A stretch of 64,000 nt of DNA from Hyphomicrobiales bacterium (GCA_900473915.1 UCNG01000022.1:1-64000), one strand, 5' to 3'. Shown: positions 26,637 through 35,764, counted from the stretch's first letter. The notes: a model not told the origin generated them from the letters alone. A program made the numbers and translations.

Positions 26637-26640
26637 CGGA

Positions 26641-27252
26641 TCAGGGATAGAGCCTGTCCTTGTTCCAGTCGCCCTCCGGCGTCGGCCGCGTGAAAAGCAC
26701 GCGGTCATGCAGGCGGAAGGCCCGGTCATGCCAGAATTCAATCGAGACCGGGCGGATACGGAAACCCGACCAGTAGGGCGGGCGAGGAATATCGCCTATG
26801 GCATATTTGGCGGTATATTCCGCGACTGCCTTTTCCAGCGCGAACCGGCTTTCCAGCGGACGTGACTGTTTGGATGCCCATGCACCGATGCGGCTGCCGC
26901 GCGGGCGCGAGGCGTAATAGGCATCGGCTTCGGCGTCGCTGACTTTCTCCACCACGCCGCGCACGCGTACCTGACGCCGCAGCGTCTTCCAATGGAAGCA
27001 CATCGCGGCCTTTTCCGCCGACAGGATTTCCTTGCCCTTGGTGCTTTCATAATTGGTGTAGAAGACGAAGCCCTGCTCGTCAAAATCCTTCAGCAGCACC
27101 ATGCGCACATTGGGCAGGCCGTCAGGGTCAACCGTCGCCAGCGCGACCGCATTCGGATCGTTCGGTTCGCTCTGTTTGGCATCGGCCAGCCAGTCGGCAA
27201 AGAGCTTGAACGGCTGGGAGGATTCGGTGAAGTCGTCGCTTGCGTTTGTCAT
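26641..27252 (-). CDS. pdxH: Pyridoxamine 5'-phosphate oxidase
   Basis: PdxH oxidises pyridoxine or pyridoxamine 5'-phosphate to PLP using FMN. The 203-residue length is normal. Typical segments are [37 protein letters not shown] (FMN binding), [15 protein letters not shown] and the C-terminal [20 protein letters not shown] block. It converges on ubiA with a shared terminator and is divergent from the diguanylate cyclase. Confidence 0.96.
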   Translation of the reverse strand: MTNASDDFTESSQPFKLFADWLADAKQSEPNDPNAVALATVDPDGLPNVRMVLLKDFDEQGFVFYTNYESTKGKEILSAEKAAMCFHWKTLRRQVRVRGVVEKVSDAEADAYYASRPRGSRIGAWASKQSRPLESRFALEKAVAEYTAKYAIGDIPRPPYWSGFRIRPVSIEFWHDRAFRLHDRVLFTRPTPEGDWNKDRLYP

Positions 27253-27444
27253 TTTGGATTTTCAACAGCCTGTCGGAAATTTGTGGGGCATCCTGCCAAA
27301 GAATCCCCGCAGTCGGAGTCTAAGGGGAGCTTCTTCGATAACCGCCGTTTTGTCCATCGCTTTGCCGGGATGTGTCGTCGCAGGGCTTGCATGGCTTTAC
27401 TTGACACACAACTTCTTGTAGGGCGCCCGGTCAAGGTAGGGGCT

Positions 27445-28647
27445 ATGCCAGAACTCGATTTCCTGACGCTCTATATAGTCATATTTTTAAATTCACTGAC
27501 GGTCTGTATAATCTGGACCGCTATCGCCTTCTCTTATCGGAAGTTCAGGCCGGCCCGGATATGGCTTCTTTCGACGGCACTTCTGCTTGTCGGAGGCTTC
27601 GTTCTTTCGCTGCAGGGCAATGAGGGGGCGTTCTGGCCTGCTGTCATCGGCAACACCATCATCATCTACGGATTTTGTCTGGCCTACATCGGCGCGCGCC
27701 ATTTCTATGGTCAGAGAGGCGGCTGGCGGATGGCGATGGGAATATCGCTCGCAAGTTTCGCCGTCATGGCCGCGTTTCATGCGAGCTGGCAGGGACGCAA
27801 CATCGCCTATGCGGTGGGCCAGTCGGTGCCCATGGCGATGACGGTGTTTTACCTGGCGCGGCAAAAGAGCCTCGGTCTCGGCGGCCGTATCGCCATCGTC
27901 GCTTTTTTGCTCGGCATCATCGGGCATGCGATCGAGACATCGCTGAACATCGCCGCATGGGCGGGAGAATTCGACCAGTCGCTTTATTTTGCTATTGAGA
28001 GTTATGCGCTCGTCTGCGTGATCTATAGCGGCATGATCTGGAATTTCGGTTTCATCGTCATGGCGATGAATCGCCTGCACGGCGATATGGCAAAGGTCGC
28101 CGAGACCGATGAATTGACCGGACTCCCGAACCGCCGCCATTTCATGAAAAGGCTGGCGAGGGCGGAGCTCGCATTCAGCGAAGACGGGGCGGCTTATACC
28201 GTCATGCTGATCGATATCGACAACTTCAAGCAATGGAACGACACATATGGCCATGCGCTGGGCGATCAGGCCCTTATGCATTTTGCCGATATTGGAGTCG
28301 ATGTCCTCAATCGGCGCGGCGTGCTGGCACGCTTTGGAGGCGATGAATTTTCGATTTTGCTGCCTGGAATGCATGAGCAGGAAGCGACGGAAATCGCCCG
28401 TGAAATCGTCGGGGCTATCAACCATACGCCGCTTGTTTTCAATGGCCGGAAACTCGTCTTGACGGTGAGCGTCGGCATTGCGAGCGAGGAACCGGGTAAC
28501 GAAACGAGTGATCTCGACGTTTTTGCGCGGGCCGATCTGGCGCTTTACAAGGTAAAGCAGGCAGGTCGAAACGGCTATGCCACCCGCACGACGACGGTGA
28601 ATGTCCCAGATTCTCCTTTTTCTGAAAGACAGCTGGTCCCTGGGTGA
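27445..28647 (+). CDS. Membrane-bound GGDEF-domain diguanylate cyclase
   Basis: The protein makes c-di-GMP from two GTP. The N-terminal 205 residues contain about six or seven membrane helices, beginning with LDFLTLYIVIFLNSLTVCIIW, of an unnamed sensor type. A GGDEF domain follows (about 220-385), with the DELTGLPNRR entry, IDIDNFKQWND metal site and an intact GGDEF motif near residues 298-302. The usual inhibitory I-site RxxD five residues before GGDEF reads NRRG here, so product feedback is probably absent. ATG at 27445 follows GTAGGGG and makes 400 residues. Confidence 0.92.
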   Translation: MPELDFLTLYIVIFLNSLTVCIIWTAIAFSYRKFRPARIWLLSTALLLVGGFVLSLQGNEGAFWPAVIGNTIIIYGFCLAYIGARHFYGQRGGWRMAMGISLASFAVMAAFHASWQGRNIAYAVGQSVPMAMTVFYLARQKSLGLGGRIAIVAFLLGIIGHAIETSLNIAAWAGEFDQSLYFAIESYALVCVIYSGMIWNFGFIVMAMNRLHGDMAKVAETDELTGLPNRRHFMKRLARAELAFSEDGAAYTVMLIDIDNFKQWNDTYGHALGDQALMHFADIGVDVLNRRGVLARFGGDEFSILLPGMHEQEATEIAREIVGAINHTPLVFNGRKLVLTVSVGIASEEPGNETSDLDVFARADLALYKVKQAGRNGYATRTTTVNVPDSPFSERQLVPG

Positions 28648-28823
28648 GTGGTGGCTGCCCAAAGAAAATGGATAGCCGGGAACAACCTTTGACGGCTGAA
28701 TAATTTGCGGGAGTGGCCGTTGTGCTCTGATTCCGATTTGTTTACCTTTCCGGCACACCGCTTGTTAACTCAAGCTCACTCATAATCTCTGCATCTTAAG
28801 CGTGTAGAAATAAGGGAATAGCG

Positions 28824-29294
28824 TTGGCCGTTGAGACGCTTCGCCACAAATATAATCTCTGGAGCCTGAGCTGCGGCGCGAATGTGCTGCGCAAGGCCGC
28901 GATCGGCATATGCCTTTTTTCGCTTGCCGGTTGCGCCATGGGTGGCGTGAGCATTGAAAAAGCCGTTCCTGATTCTTCAACGATCACCGGTTCCGTGAAG
29001 CATGCACAGCCGGTCGAAACCGATACCGGCAAGCTTTCCGACCAATCCGCGATAAAGAATGTGGTTTCTGCTCTTAATTTTACGGAATGGGGCAAGAAGC
29101 CCGTACCGTGGGCCAATCCCGATACGGGTAGCCAGGGCACGATCACGACAATTGCCGAAAACAGCAAGAACAATCAGCTCTGCCGCGAGTTCGAAACCTC
29201 GCGCGAAGCTTTTGACGGCGTTTCCATCTATCGCGGCGAAACCTGCATGCAGCGCGGCGGTCAATGGACCGTGACTTCGTTCGCCCCGATCTGA
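28824..29294 (+). CDS. Lipoprotein of the RT0821/Lpp0805 surface-antigen type
   Basis: A 156-residue envelope protein starting at a TTG with AAGGGA upstream. The signal region ends in a lipobox LAGC (IGICLFSLAGCAMGG), so it is likely lipidated near residue 37. The C-terminal half, NNQLCREFETSREAF and IYRGETCMQRGGQWTV, fits the RT0821/Lpp0805 family, an outer-membrane antigen group with two conserved cysteines. The function is unknown. The TTG start is likely, as the next ATG lies after the lipobox. Confidence 0.75.
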   Translation: MAVETLRHKYNLWSLSCGANVLRKAAIGICLFSLAGCAMGGVSIEKAVPDSSTITGSVKHAQPVETDTGKLSDQSAIKNVVSALNFTEWGKKPVPWANPDTGSQGTITTIAENSKNNQLCREFETSREAFDGVSIYRGETCMQRGGQWTVTSFAPI

Positions 29295-29396
29295 AAAGAA
29301 AAGCCTGACCTGACTGGAACTTTTCCAGACAGATGCGCATATTATGGGCAACGAGTCTTACTCATCTCACAGTCATTTTCCTGAAAGAGGAACTAT

Positions 29397-30347
29397 ATGC
29401 GCGATCCCTATAGCGTGCTGGGCGTCGCCAAAACGGCGAAGCCCGATGAAATAAAATCGGCTTTTCGCAAGCTGGCCAAAAAGCACCATCCGGATCAGAA
29501 CAAGGACGATCCGAAGGCGCAGGAGCGCTTCGCAGAACTGAATCAAGCCTATGAAATTTTGGGCGACAAGGACAAGCGCGGGCAATTCGATCGCGGTGAG
29601 ATCGACGCTGAGGGCAAGCCCGCTTTCCAGGGCTTCACAGGCGGACAGGGCTTCGGCGGCGCACATGGCGACCCGTTCGCCGGTTTCCGGCAGGGCGGCG
29701 GCAACAGCCATTTTGAATTTCGTTCCGGCCCCGGCGGCTTTCAGCAGGGCGGTGGCTTCGGCGGCGCAGAAGATATCCTGAACGATCTTTTTGGTGGCGC
29801 TTTCGGCGGCGGGGGCAGGGCAGGCGGCGCAAGGCAGCGTGGCCCATCCAAGGGGGCAGACCTTTCCGCCTCCATCGATATTACGCTGGAACAGGCCGCA
29901 GGCGCGGAGAAGGTCGAAGCGATTTTCCCGAACGGCAAGCACCTCAAGATCAAACTGCCGAAATATGTCGAAGACGGCCAGACCATTCGCCTGAAAGGGC
30001 AGGGCGAGACCTTGATGGGCGGAACGGCAGGCGATGCGCTGGTCACTATCCAATTCAAGGCGCATCCGCGGTTTCGCCTGGAAGGCCGTGACGTGCATGT
30101 AGACCTGCCGGTCGAGCTTGCAGATGCGGTGCTTGGCGGCAGGCAGGAGGTTGAAACGCTCGACGGGCGGATTGCGGTGAAAATACCGGCATGGTCAAGT
30201 TCCGATCGCGTGCTGCGCCTGAAGGAAAAAGGTCTTCCGCTGAAAGCTGGCGGGCGCGGCGATCTTTATGTTCACGTACGGATCATGCTGCCGGAAGGCG
30301 GCGACACGGAACTGGAAGAATTCCTGCAAAAACGCAAACAAGCCTGA
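29397..30347 (+). CDS. DnaJ-class molecular chaperone (CbpA/DnaJ C-terminal type)
   Basis: A 316-residue J-protein without a zinc finger. The J-domain (residues 1-65) has [21 protein letters not shown] and the HPD tripeptide that stimulates DnaK ATPase. A long Gly/Phe-rich linker (about 75-150) follows, then the two beta-rich DnaJ C-terminal peptide-binding domains. It would be a DnaK co-chaperone under heat or stress. Brucella-type genomes also have a separate full DnaJ, so this is the CbpA-like one. It ends in overlapping hairpins before fabI. Confidence 0.9.
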   Translation: MRDPYSVLGVAKTAKPDEIKSAFRKLAKKHHPDQNKDDPKAQERFAELNQAYEILGDKDKRGQFDRGEIDAEGKPAFQGFTGGQGFGGAHGDPFAGFRQGGGNSHFEFRSGPGGFQQGGGFGGAEDILNDLFGGAFGGGGRAGGARQRGPSKGADLSASIDITLEQAAGAEKVEAIFPNGKHLKIKLPKYVEDGQTIRLKGQGETLMGGTAGDALVTIQFKAHPRFRLEGRDVHVDLPVELADAVLGGRQEVETLDGRIAVKIPAWSSSDRVLRLKEKGLPLKAGGRGDLYVHVRIMLPEGGDTELEEFLQKRKQA

Positions 30348-30351
30348 ACAG

Positions 30352-30417
30352 GGCTTCAATCGTTTGAAGCCGGGTGTTGTCTCTTTGCGGCAGTAAAGTG
30401 ACAATGCCCGGCTTTTT
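30352..30417 (+). terminator. Overlapping hairpins ending the DnaJ transcript
   Basis: Hairpin 1 pairs GGCTTCAA (30352-30359) with TTGAAGCC (30364-30371). Hairpin 2 pairs GCCGGG (30369-30374) with CCCGGC (30407-30412) and is followed by TTTTT. The two share the GCC at 30369-30371, so they cannot form together fully. Confidence 0.7.
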
Positions 30418-30492
30418 CACTGCAATTGCTTGAAGGAGAGCCGAGGCTGTGCGATAGGGCAACAAGTTAATTGTTTTCAATGAGGACCCCTA

Positions 30493-31311
30493 ATGACCGC
30501 ACAGTCAGGTTTGTTGCAGGGCAAGCGTGGATTGATTCTGGGCGTCGCCAACAACCGCTCCATCGCATGGGGTATTGCCAAGGCCGCTCGCGATGCAGGC
30601 GCAGAGCTCGCATTCACCTATCAGGGCGATGCATTGAAGAAGCGTGTCGAGCCTCTGGCTGAAGAGCTTGGCGCTTTCGTTGCCGGACATTGCGATGTGG
30701 CGGATGCCGCCAGCATCGATGCTGTTTTCGAGACGCTTGAGAAGAAGTGGGGCAAGCTCGATTTCGTCGTGCACGCCGTCGGTTTTTCCGACAAGGACGA
30801 GTTGACGGGCCGCTATGTCGATACATCGGAAGCCAATTTCACCAACACGATGCTGATTTCGGTCTATTCGCTGACGGCGATTTCGCGCCGCGCGGAAAAG
30901 CTGATGGCTGACGGCGGCTCGATCCTGACACTGACCTATTATGGCGCCGAAAAGGTCATGCCGAACTACAATGTCATGGGTGTCGCCAAGGCTGCCCTTG
31001 AGGCCAGCGTGAAATATCTGGCCGTCGATCTTGGACCGCAGAACATTCGCGTCAATGCGATTTCGGCAGGTCCCATCAAGACGCTCGCCGCCTCCGGCAT
31101 CGGTGATTTCCGCTATATCCTCAAGTGGAACGAGTACAACGCGCCGCTGCGCCGTACCGTCACCATCGAGGAAGTGGGCGATGTCGGCCTTTATTTCCTT
31201 TCCGACCTGTCCCGTTCGGTGACCGGTGAAGTCCATCACGCGGATAGCGGCTATCATGTCATCGGCATGAAAGCGGTCGACGCGCCGGATATTTCGGTCG
31301 TGAAAGACTGA
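30493..31311 (+). CDS. fabI: Enoyl-[acyl-carrier-protein] reductase (NADH)
   Basis: FabI reduces the enoyl-ACP in each cycle of fatty-acid elongation; fabD, which starts the pathway, lies at the right end of this window. The 272-residue protein has the GVANNRSIAWGIAK cofactor segment and the catalytic pattern Y-x6-K (YNVMGVAK) after YYGAEKVMPN, which distinguish FabI from ordinary SDRs. Its terminator follows 15 bp after the stop. Confidence 0.95.
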   Translation: MTAQSGLLQGKRGLILGVANNRSIAWGIAKAARDAGAELAFTYQGDALKKRVEPLAEELGAFVAGHCDVADAASIDAVFETLEKKWGKLDFVVHAVGFSDKDELTGRYVDTSEANFTNTMLISVYSLTAISRRAEKLMADGGSILTLTYYGAEKVMPNYNVMGVAKAALEASVKYLAVDLGPQNIRVNAISAGPIKTLAASGIGDFRYILKWNEYNAPLRRTVTIEEVGDVGLYFLSDLSRSVTGEVHHADSGYHVIGMKAVDAPDISVVKD

Positions 31312-31325
31312 AGCAGCGAATATCA

Positions 31326-31361
31326 AATCCCGAAAAGCTGACCGGCTTTTCGGGATTTTTC
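31326..31361 (+). terminator. Intrinsic terminator of fabI
   Basis: ATCCCGAAAAGC (31327-31338) pairs with GCTTTTCGGGAT (31345-31356) and a TTTTT run follows. It is a textbook intrinsic terminator. Confidence 0.9.
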
Positions 31362-31418
31362 TTTCCCGATGCGGGAAAGCTATGCAGACAACGACTGACG
31401 GCATATTGGGGTAGGGCT

Positions 31419-32009
31419 GTGGCTCGGGAAATCATCTACTTTTCGCGTCACGGCGAGACGGACTGGAATGTTTCGCAGCGCATTCAGGGACAGCTCGACA
31501 TCGATATCAATGCCCATGGCCGCACCCAGGCGGATCGCAATGGCGATATGCTGAAATCGCTGATCGGTGACGGCGCGGGCTTCGACTTCGTGGCAAGCCC
31601 CCTGCGTCGAACCCGCGAAACGATGGAGCGCATCCGCCTGCGCATGGGGCTCGATCCGTATGATTACCGCACAGACCCGCAGCTGATGGAAGTCAATTTC
31701 GGCGATTGGCAAGGCTTCATGATGGAAGACATTGCCAAGGAACGCGAAGATCTTCTGGAAGCGCGCGCCCGCGACAAGTGGAATTTTGTGCCGCCGGGCG
31801 CAACCGCTGAAAGCTATATGAGCCTCTCGCGCCGTATCGGGCGCTGGGTGGAGGCTGTGGAATGGCCTACCGTCTGCGTGACGCATGGCGGCTGCATTCG
31901 GACGCTGTTTTACCTTTACGGCGATATGGATGGCCACGCCGCCGCTAATCTATCCATCCCGCAGGACAAGCTTCTGAAGTTCGAAAACGGCAAGCTTGAG
32001 TGGATTTGA
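31419..32009 (+). CDS. Histidine phosphatase (phosphoglycerate-mutase family)
   Basis: A 196-residue member of the histidine-phosphatase superfamily. The catalytic motif SRHGETDWN (the RHG triplet) and the second catalytic region TVCVTHGGCIRT are intact. Family members may act as phosphoglycerate mutase, alpha-ribazole phosphatase or broad phosphatase; the size suits a small phosphatase. GTG at 31419 has a GGGGTAGGG ribosome site. It is followed closely by the metallophosphoesterase gene. Confidence 0.88.
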   Translation: MAREIIYFSRHGETDWNVSQRIQGQLDIDINAHGRTQADRNGDMLKSLIGDGAGFDFVASPLRRTRETMERIRLRMGLDPYDYRTDPQLMEVNFGDWQGFMMEDIAKEREDLLEARARDKWNFVPPGATAESYMSLSRRIGRWVEAVEWPTVCVTHGGCIRTLFYLYGDMDGHAAANLSIPQDKLLKFENGKLEWI

Positions 32010-32067
32010 TTCCACAAATCAGCCCATAGTAGTCACGAACAGAATTCTGTTAGCGATGGAGCGTTGG

Positions 32068-32817
32068 ATGTCCTTCGAACGGTTTGCGGTCATATCGGAT
32101 ATTCATGGTAACAGCGATGCGCTGGCTGCTGTGCTAGCCGATATCGATGCGTTGCAAATCCAGACGATCATCAATCTCGGCGACCATCTGAGTGGTCCTT
32201 TAGCCGCGCGAGAGACTGCAGATATGCTGATGGCGCGAGAAATGATCTGTATTCGCGGCAATCATGATCGCTGGCTTGTTGAAAAGCCGCTCGCAGCGAT
32301 GGGGCCGTCAGACCGTGTCGCGCGAGAACAGCTTGATGACCGACATATTGAATGGTTGCGTGCGATGCCTGGGCCGCAGCGACTGGCTGACGGACGGATA
32401 TTCATCTGTCACGGCACCCCGTCGAGCGATACCACCTATTGGATGGAAAAAGTTACCGCGAATGGCGAGGTCGTTCTGCGATCCCGAGACGAGATCGAGG
32501 CTGAGGCCGAAGGCATAGCAGCATCTCTCATCCTCTGCGGCCATACGCATACGCCACGCATCGTTCGTTTTGGAGACGGTCGATTACTGGTCAACCCGGG
32601 AAGCGTGGGGTGCCCGGGTTATGATGACGATCAACCGGTTTCACATGTCGTTCAAACCGGCAATCCCAACGCGTCCTATGCTGTCATCGAACAGACCCAG
32701 GGCGTCTGGCAGGTAGCCACGCGTAATATTCCTTACGATACAGCGCGAATGGTGCGGATGGCCGAAAATAATGGTCGTGCGGATTGGGCCCGTGTCGTGG
32801 GAAGTGGCTGGCTCTAA
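32068..32817 (+). CDS. Metallophosphoesterase (YfcE/MJ0936-like)
   Basis: A 249-residue calcineurin-like phosphoesterase with all family motifs: DIHGN (Asp11, His13), GDHLSGP, GNHDRW, and GHTHTPRI near the C-terminus. Substrates in this family are phosphodiesters or nucleotides and cannot be set here. ATG at 32068 has GGAG six bases upstream; the frame is open to 31996. It is separated by about 60 bp from the upstream phosphatase and is probably in one transcript with it. The middle part uses somewhat more A/T-rich codons than its neighbours. Confidence 0.88.
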   Translation: MSFERFAVISDIHGNSDALAAVLADIDALQIQTIINLGDHLSGPLAARETADMLMAREMICIRGNHDRWLVEKPLAAMGPSDRVAREQLDDRHIEWLRAMPGPQRLADGRIFICHGTPSSDTTYWMEKVTANGEVVLRSRDEIEAEAEGIAASLILCGHTHTPRIVRFGDGRLLVNPGSVGCPGYDDDQPVSHVVQTGNPNASYAVIEQTQGVWQVATRNIPYDTARMVRMAENNGRADWARVVGSGWL

Positions 32818-32825
32818 TTCAAATG

Positions 32826-32853
32826 AAAAAAGCGGCCCATTTGCCGCTCTTTT
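32826..32853. terminator. Bidirectional terminator between metallophosphoesterase and DUF1344 genes
   Basis: AGCGGC (32831-32836) pairs with GCCGCT (32843-32848), with A-run on the left and CTTTT on the right. It lies between convergent genes. Confidence 0.75.
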
Positions 32854-32877
32854 GTATTTGGGCAGCAGGCTCGGGGC

Positions 32878-33129
32878 TTACGGCGCTTCCTGAATATCGG
32901 TGATGAAGCGCGTGCTGTCGACCATATCATAAATGATAAGGACCTTCATGCCCTTGTTGATCGCGCTATAATCGAACTCGCCAGGCAGCTTGTATGTCTG
33001 GCCGTCATCCAGCGTAATGGTTTCGCTGTCCTTATTGATACCGGTGATCTTGCCTTCGGCATCGTCCGCCATCGCTACCGTGGAGAAAAGCGAAGCAACG
33101 ATGAGGATTAATCCGACCAGATAATGCAT
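32878..33129 (-). CDS. DUF1344 periplasmic protein
   Basis: An 83-residue protein with an N-terminal signal peptide (HYLVGLILIVASLFSTVAMA, cleaved before DDAEG). The rest, GKITGINKDSETITLDDGQTYKLP, is the DUF1344 motif, a small OB-like secreted family of rhizobia with unknown role. It is the only gene on its transcript and is divergent from aroC. Confidence 0.85.
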   Translation of the reverse strand: MHYLVGLILIVASLFSTVAMADDAEGKITGINKDSETITLDDGQTYKLPGEFDYSAINKGMKVLIIYDMVDSTRFITDIQEAP

Positions 33130-33291
33130 GACTTTCCGTTCCTTTGGTTGTGCCTCGGATTGGGTTGTCGCCTGACCGATTCGACACGATTGTCGCTATT
33201 TGGTGTTTTGGCGCGTCGCGCCGGATATCCCACAGTGTAGCGTGCTGAATGTGTCAAAAAAAATGCCGGATATCGATCTTCAGAAGGAAAT

Positions 33292-33354
33292 TTTACGTCG
33301 CCGGAGAGCTTGATTTGACCGGCGTCAAAAAGCCCAATAAAACCGGCGCGTAAA
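33292..33354. promoter_or_regulatory. Long stem-loop in the leader of aroC
   Basis: TTTACG-T-CGCCGG (33292-33304) pairs with CCGGCGCGTAAA (33343-33354), a 12-bp stem with one bulged T. Its loop carries another hairpin TTGAC/GTCAA (33315-33328) that contains a second CCGGC, an alternative partner for GCCGG. It lies about 60 bp before aroC, with no T-run. It may be an attenuator or a protein site. Confidence 0.4.
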
Positions 33355-33411
33355 GTAGCTGCTCTCTCCTTGGCCTGCTCCGGACAAGGACAATTTATTC
33401 AGGCGTCGCGC

Positions 33412-34506
33412 ATGTCTCACAATAGTTTCGGCCATCTGTTCCGCGTAACCACCTGGGGCGAAAGTCACGGTCTGGCGCTCGGTTGCGTTGTTGACGGCTG
33501 CCCGCCCGGCATCACGTTCACGGAAGCTGAAATTCAGGCCTATCTCGACAAGCGCAAGCCCGGCCAGTCCAAATATACCACGCAGCGCCGCGAACCCGAT
33601 CAGGTGCGCGTGCTTTCCGGCGTTCTTCTGGGCGATGACGGCGTGACCATGACGACCACCGGCACGCCGATTTCGATGATGATCGAGAATACCGATCAAC
33701 GCTCCAAGGATTATGGCGAGATTGCTCGCCAGTACCGTCCCGGCCATGCCGATTACACCTATGACGTCAAATATGGCATTCGCGACTATCGCGGTGGCGG
33801 GCGTTCGTCGGCGCGTGAAACCGCAGCCCGTGTTGCGGCTGGCGCCATAGCGCGCAAGATCGTGCCGGGGCTGGAAGTCAAGGGCGCGCTGGTTGCCATG
33901 GGCGTGCACGGCATCGACCGGCGTCGCTGGAACTGGTCCGAAGTGGACAACAATCCTTTCTTCTCGCCGGATGCGGGTTCGGTCGAATTGTTCGCGGACT
34001 ATCTCGATGGCATTCGCAAAAGCGGATCGTCGGTCGGTGCGGTCATCGAGATTGTTGCTGAAGGCGTGCCTGCTGGCATTGGCGCGCCGATCTATGGCAA
34101 GCTTGATCAGGACATTGCCAGCCTGCTGATGTCGATCAACGCCGTGAAGGGCGTCGAAATAGGCAATGGTTTCGAGGCGGCGCGTCTCACCGGCGAAGAA
34201 AATGCCGACGAAATGCGCATGGGCAATGACGGCAAGCCGTTGTTCCTGTCCAATCATGCAGGCGGCATTCTGGGTGGCATCGCAACCGGCGCGCCGGTTG
34301 TGGCGCGTTTCGCGGTCAAGCCGACCTCGTCGATTCTGACCCCGCGCCGCTCTGTCGATAAGGACGGCCAGGAAGTGGATGTGATGACCAAGGGCCGTCA
34401 TGATCCATGCGTGGGCATTCGCGCCGTGCCAATCGGCGAGGCGATGGTAGCTTGCGCGATTGCCGATCATTATCTGCGTCATCGCGGCCAGACTGGCCGC
34501 GTCTGA
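33412..34506 (+). CDS. aroC: Chorismate synthase
   Basis: AroC makes chorismate from EPSP, the last shikimate step, requiring reduced FMN. The 364-residue protein begins [28 protein letters not shown], the typical N-terminus, with [14 protein letters not shown] and the family motif [19 protein letters not shown] at 33412 gives the usual length; the reading frame is open to 33370. It directly precedes the ribBX gene. Confidence 0.96.
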   Translation: MSHNSFGHLFRVTTWGESHGLALGCVVDGCPPGITFTEAEIQAYLDKRKPGQSKYTTQRREPDQVRVLSGVLLGDDGVTMTTTGTPISMMIENTDQRSKDYGEIARQYRPGHADYTYDVKYGIRDYRGGGRSSARETAARVAAGAIARKIVPGLEVKGALVAMGVHGIDRRRWNWSEVDNNPFFSPDAGSVELFADYLDGIRKSGSSVGAVIEIVAEGVPAGIGAPIYGKLDQDIASLLMSINAVKGVEIGNGFEAARLTGEENADEMRMGNDGKPLFLSNHAGGILGGIATGAPVVARFAVKPTSSILTPRRSVDKDGQEVDVMTKGRHDPCVGIRAVPIGEAMVACAIADHYLRHRGQTGRV

Positions 34507-34528
34507 TTCATTTGGGGCCAGACTGGCC
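34486..34528. promoter_or_regulatory. Two copies of a 13-bp palindrome between aroC and ribBX
   Basis: GGCCAGACTGGCC occurs at 34486-34498, inside the last codons of aroC, and again at 34516-34528, eight bases after the stop. Each is a perfect inverted repeat around A. Start-to-start spacing is 30 bp, about three helical turns, and the ribBX start is 53 bp further right. This could be an operator or a repeated hairpin. Confidence 0.4.
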
Positions 34529-34580
34529 ATAATCTAACCGGCGATTGGGCCCGTTGGTCATCTGACATATAGAGGTCGAA

Positions 34581-35696
34581 ATGAGCTATAATCAGAAACA
34601 GGTCGTTGATGCGCTTCGTGCATTCGAACGCGGCGAAATCGTTGTAGTCATGGATGATGACGGGCGCGAGAACGAAGGCGACCTGATTGTCGCCGCCGTG
34701 CATTGCACGCCGGAAAAGATGGCCTTCATCGTTCGTCATACGTCCGGTATCGTCTGCACGCCGATGACACGCGAGGAAGCCAAGCGGCTCAACCTCGCAC
34801 CCATGGTTGCTGAAAACGAATCTGCCCACACGACAGCGTTCACTGTGACGGTCGATTACCGCCATGGCACCACGACCGGCATTTCGGCGGAAGACCGCAC
34901 GCTGACCGTTCGCAATCTGGCCAATCCCAATGCAGGCGCTTCGGATTTCGTGCGTCCCGGCCATATTTTCCCGCTGGTTGCCCGCGAAGGCGGCGTTCTG
35001 ATGCGGTCCGGCCATACGGAAGCCGCTGTCGACCTCTGCAAGCTCGCAAATCTCCCGCCGATCGGCGTGATCTGCGAGCTCGTCAACGATGACGGTTCCG
35101 TCATGCGCGGCCCCGACGTAAAGGCTTTTGCCGAAAAACACGCTCTGCATCGGGTCACGGTTGCCGACCTCATCGCCTATCGCCAGCGCAAGGAAACGCT
35201 GGTCAAGCGCGTTGGCGATGCACTCGTAAGCACCTGTGCGGGAAGCGCCCACGCCTACACATATGAACTGCCATGGGAACCGATGCAGCACGTTGCCGTC
35301 GTATTCGGCGACATTCGTGACGGTGAGGAAGTGCCGGTTCGCCTGCACCGCGAAGATGTGCTGAACGACGTTTTCGGCAAAGGCAGCAGCAATCTTGACG
35401 CCATCATGGAAAAGATGGGCAAGGAAGGTCGCGGCGTACTAGTCTATCTGCGCGAAGGCTCTGTCGGCGTGCGTTCCGATCATCACGATACCCGCGCTCG
35501 CGATGCGATCCAGGGCGAGCATGAAAGCCACGCCGAAGCGGTTGCCCGCGAGGAAGAATGGCGTCAGATCGGTCTTGGCGCACAGATATTGAAGGACCTC
35601 GGCATCACGTCGATTGTGCTTCTGGCGTCGCGCGAGCGCCATTATGTCGGTCTCGAAGGCTTCGGCATTCACATCGCCCGCACGGAAATCATCTAA
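34581..35696 (+). CDS. ribB: 3,4-Dihydroxy-2-butanone-4-phosphate synthase with degenerate GTP-cyclohydrolase II domain (RibBX)
   Basis: The N-terminal half (about 1-205) is RibB, which makes 3,4-dihydroxy-2-butanone 4-phosphate for riboflavin: MDDDGRENEGDLI, RHTSGIVCTPM and RPGHIFPLVAREGGVLMRSGHTE are all intact. The C-terminal half resembles GTP cyclohydrolase II, but the zinc-binding cysteine motif (usually C-x2-G-x9-C-x-C) is absent: the equivalent part reads HREDVLNDVFGKGSSNLD. It should not make the pyrimidine precursor, fitting the RibBX variant known from alphaproteobacteria. A separate RibA is expected elsewhere. Confidence 0.9.
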   Translation: MSYNQKQVVDALRAFERGEIVVVMDDDGRENEGDLIVAAVHCTPEKMAFIVRHTSGIVCTPMTREEAKRLNLAPMVAENESAHTTAFTVTVDYRHGTTTGISAEDRTLTVRNLANPNAGASDFVRPGHIFPLVAREGGVLMRSGHTEAAVDLCKLANLPPIGVICELVNDDGSVMRGPDVKAFAEKHALHRVTVADLIAYRQRKETLVKRVGDALVSTCAGSAHAYTYELPWEPMQHVAVVFGDIRDGEEVPVRLHREDVLNDVFGKGSSNLDAIMEKMGKEGRGVLVYLREGSVGVRSDHHDTRARDAIQGEHESHAEAVAREEEWRQIGLGAQILKDLGITSIVLLASRERHYVGLEGFGIHIARTEII

Positions 35697-35764
35697 CCGC
35701 GTTTCAGACAGATCAGGCGCATGGCCGTCATGGTCATGTGCCGGTGAGATGCTATAGTGAAACT

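Noticed and set aside
26992-27444. N-terminal extension of the diguanylate cyclase over pdxH
   Set aside because: It lies antisense to pdxH and has no domain; ATG at 27445 with a ribosome site is better.
34507-34580. Possible FMN riboswitch before ribBX
   Set aside because: Only 74 bp lie between aroC and ribBX, too short for the RFN element, and its conserved segments are absent.
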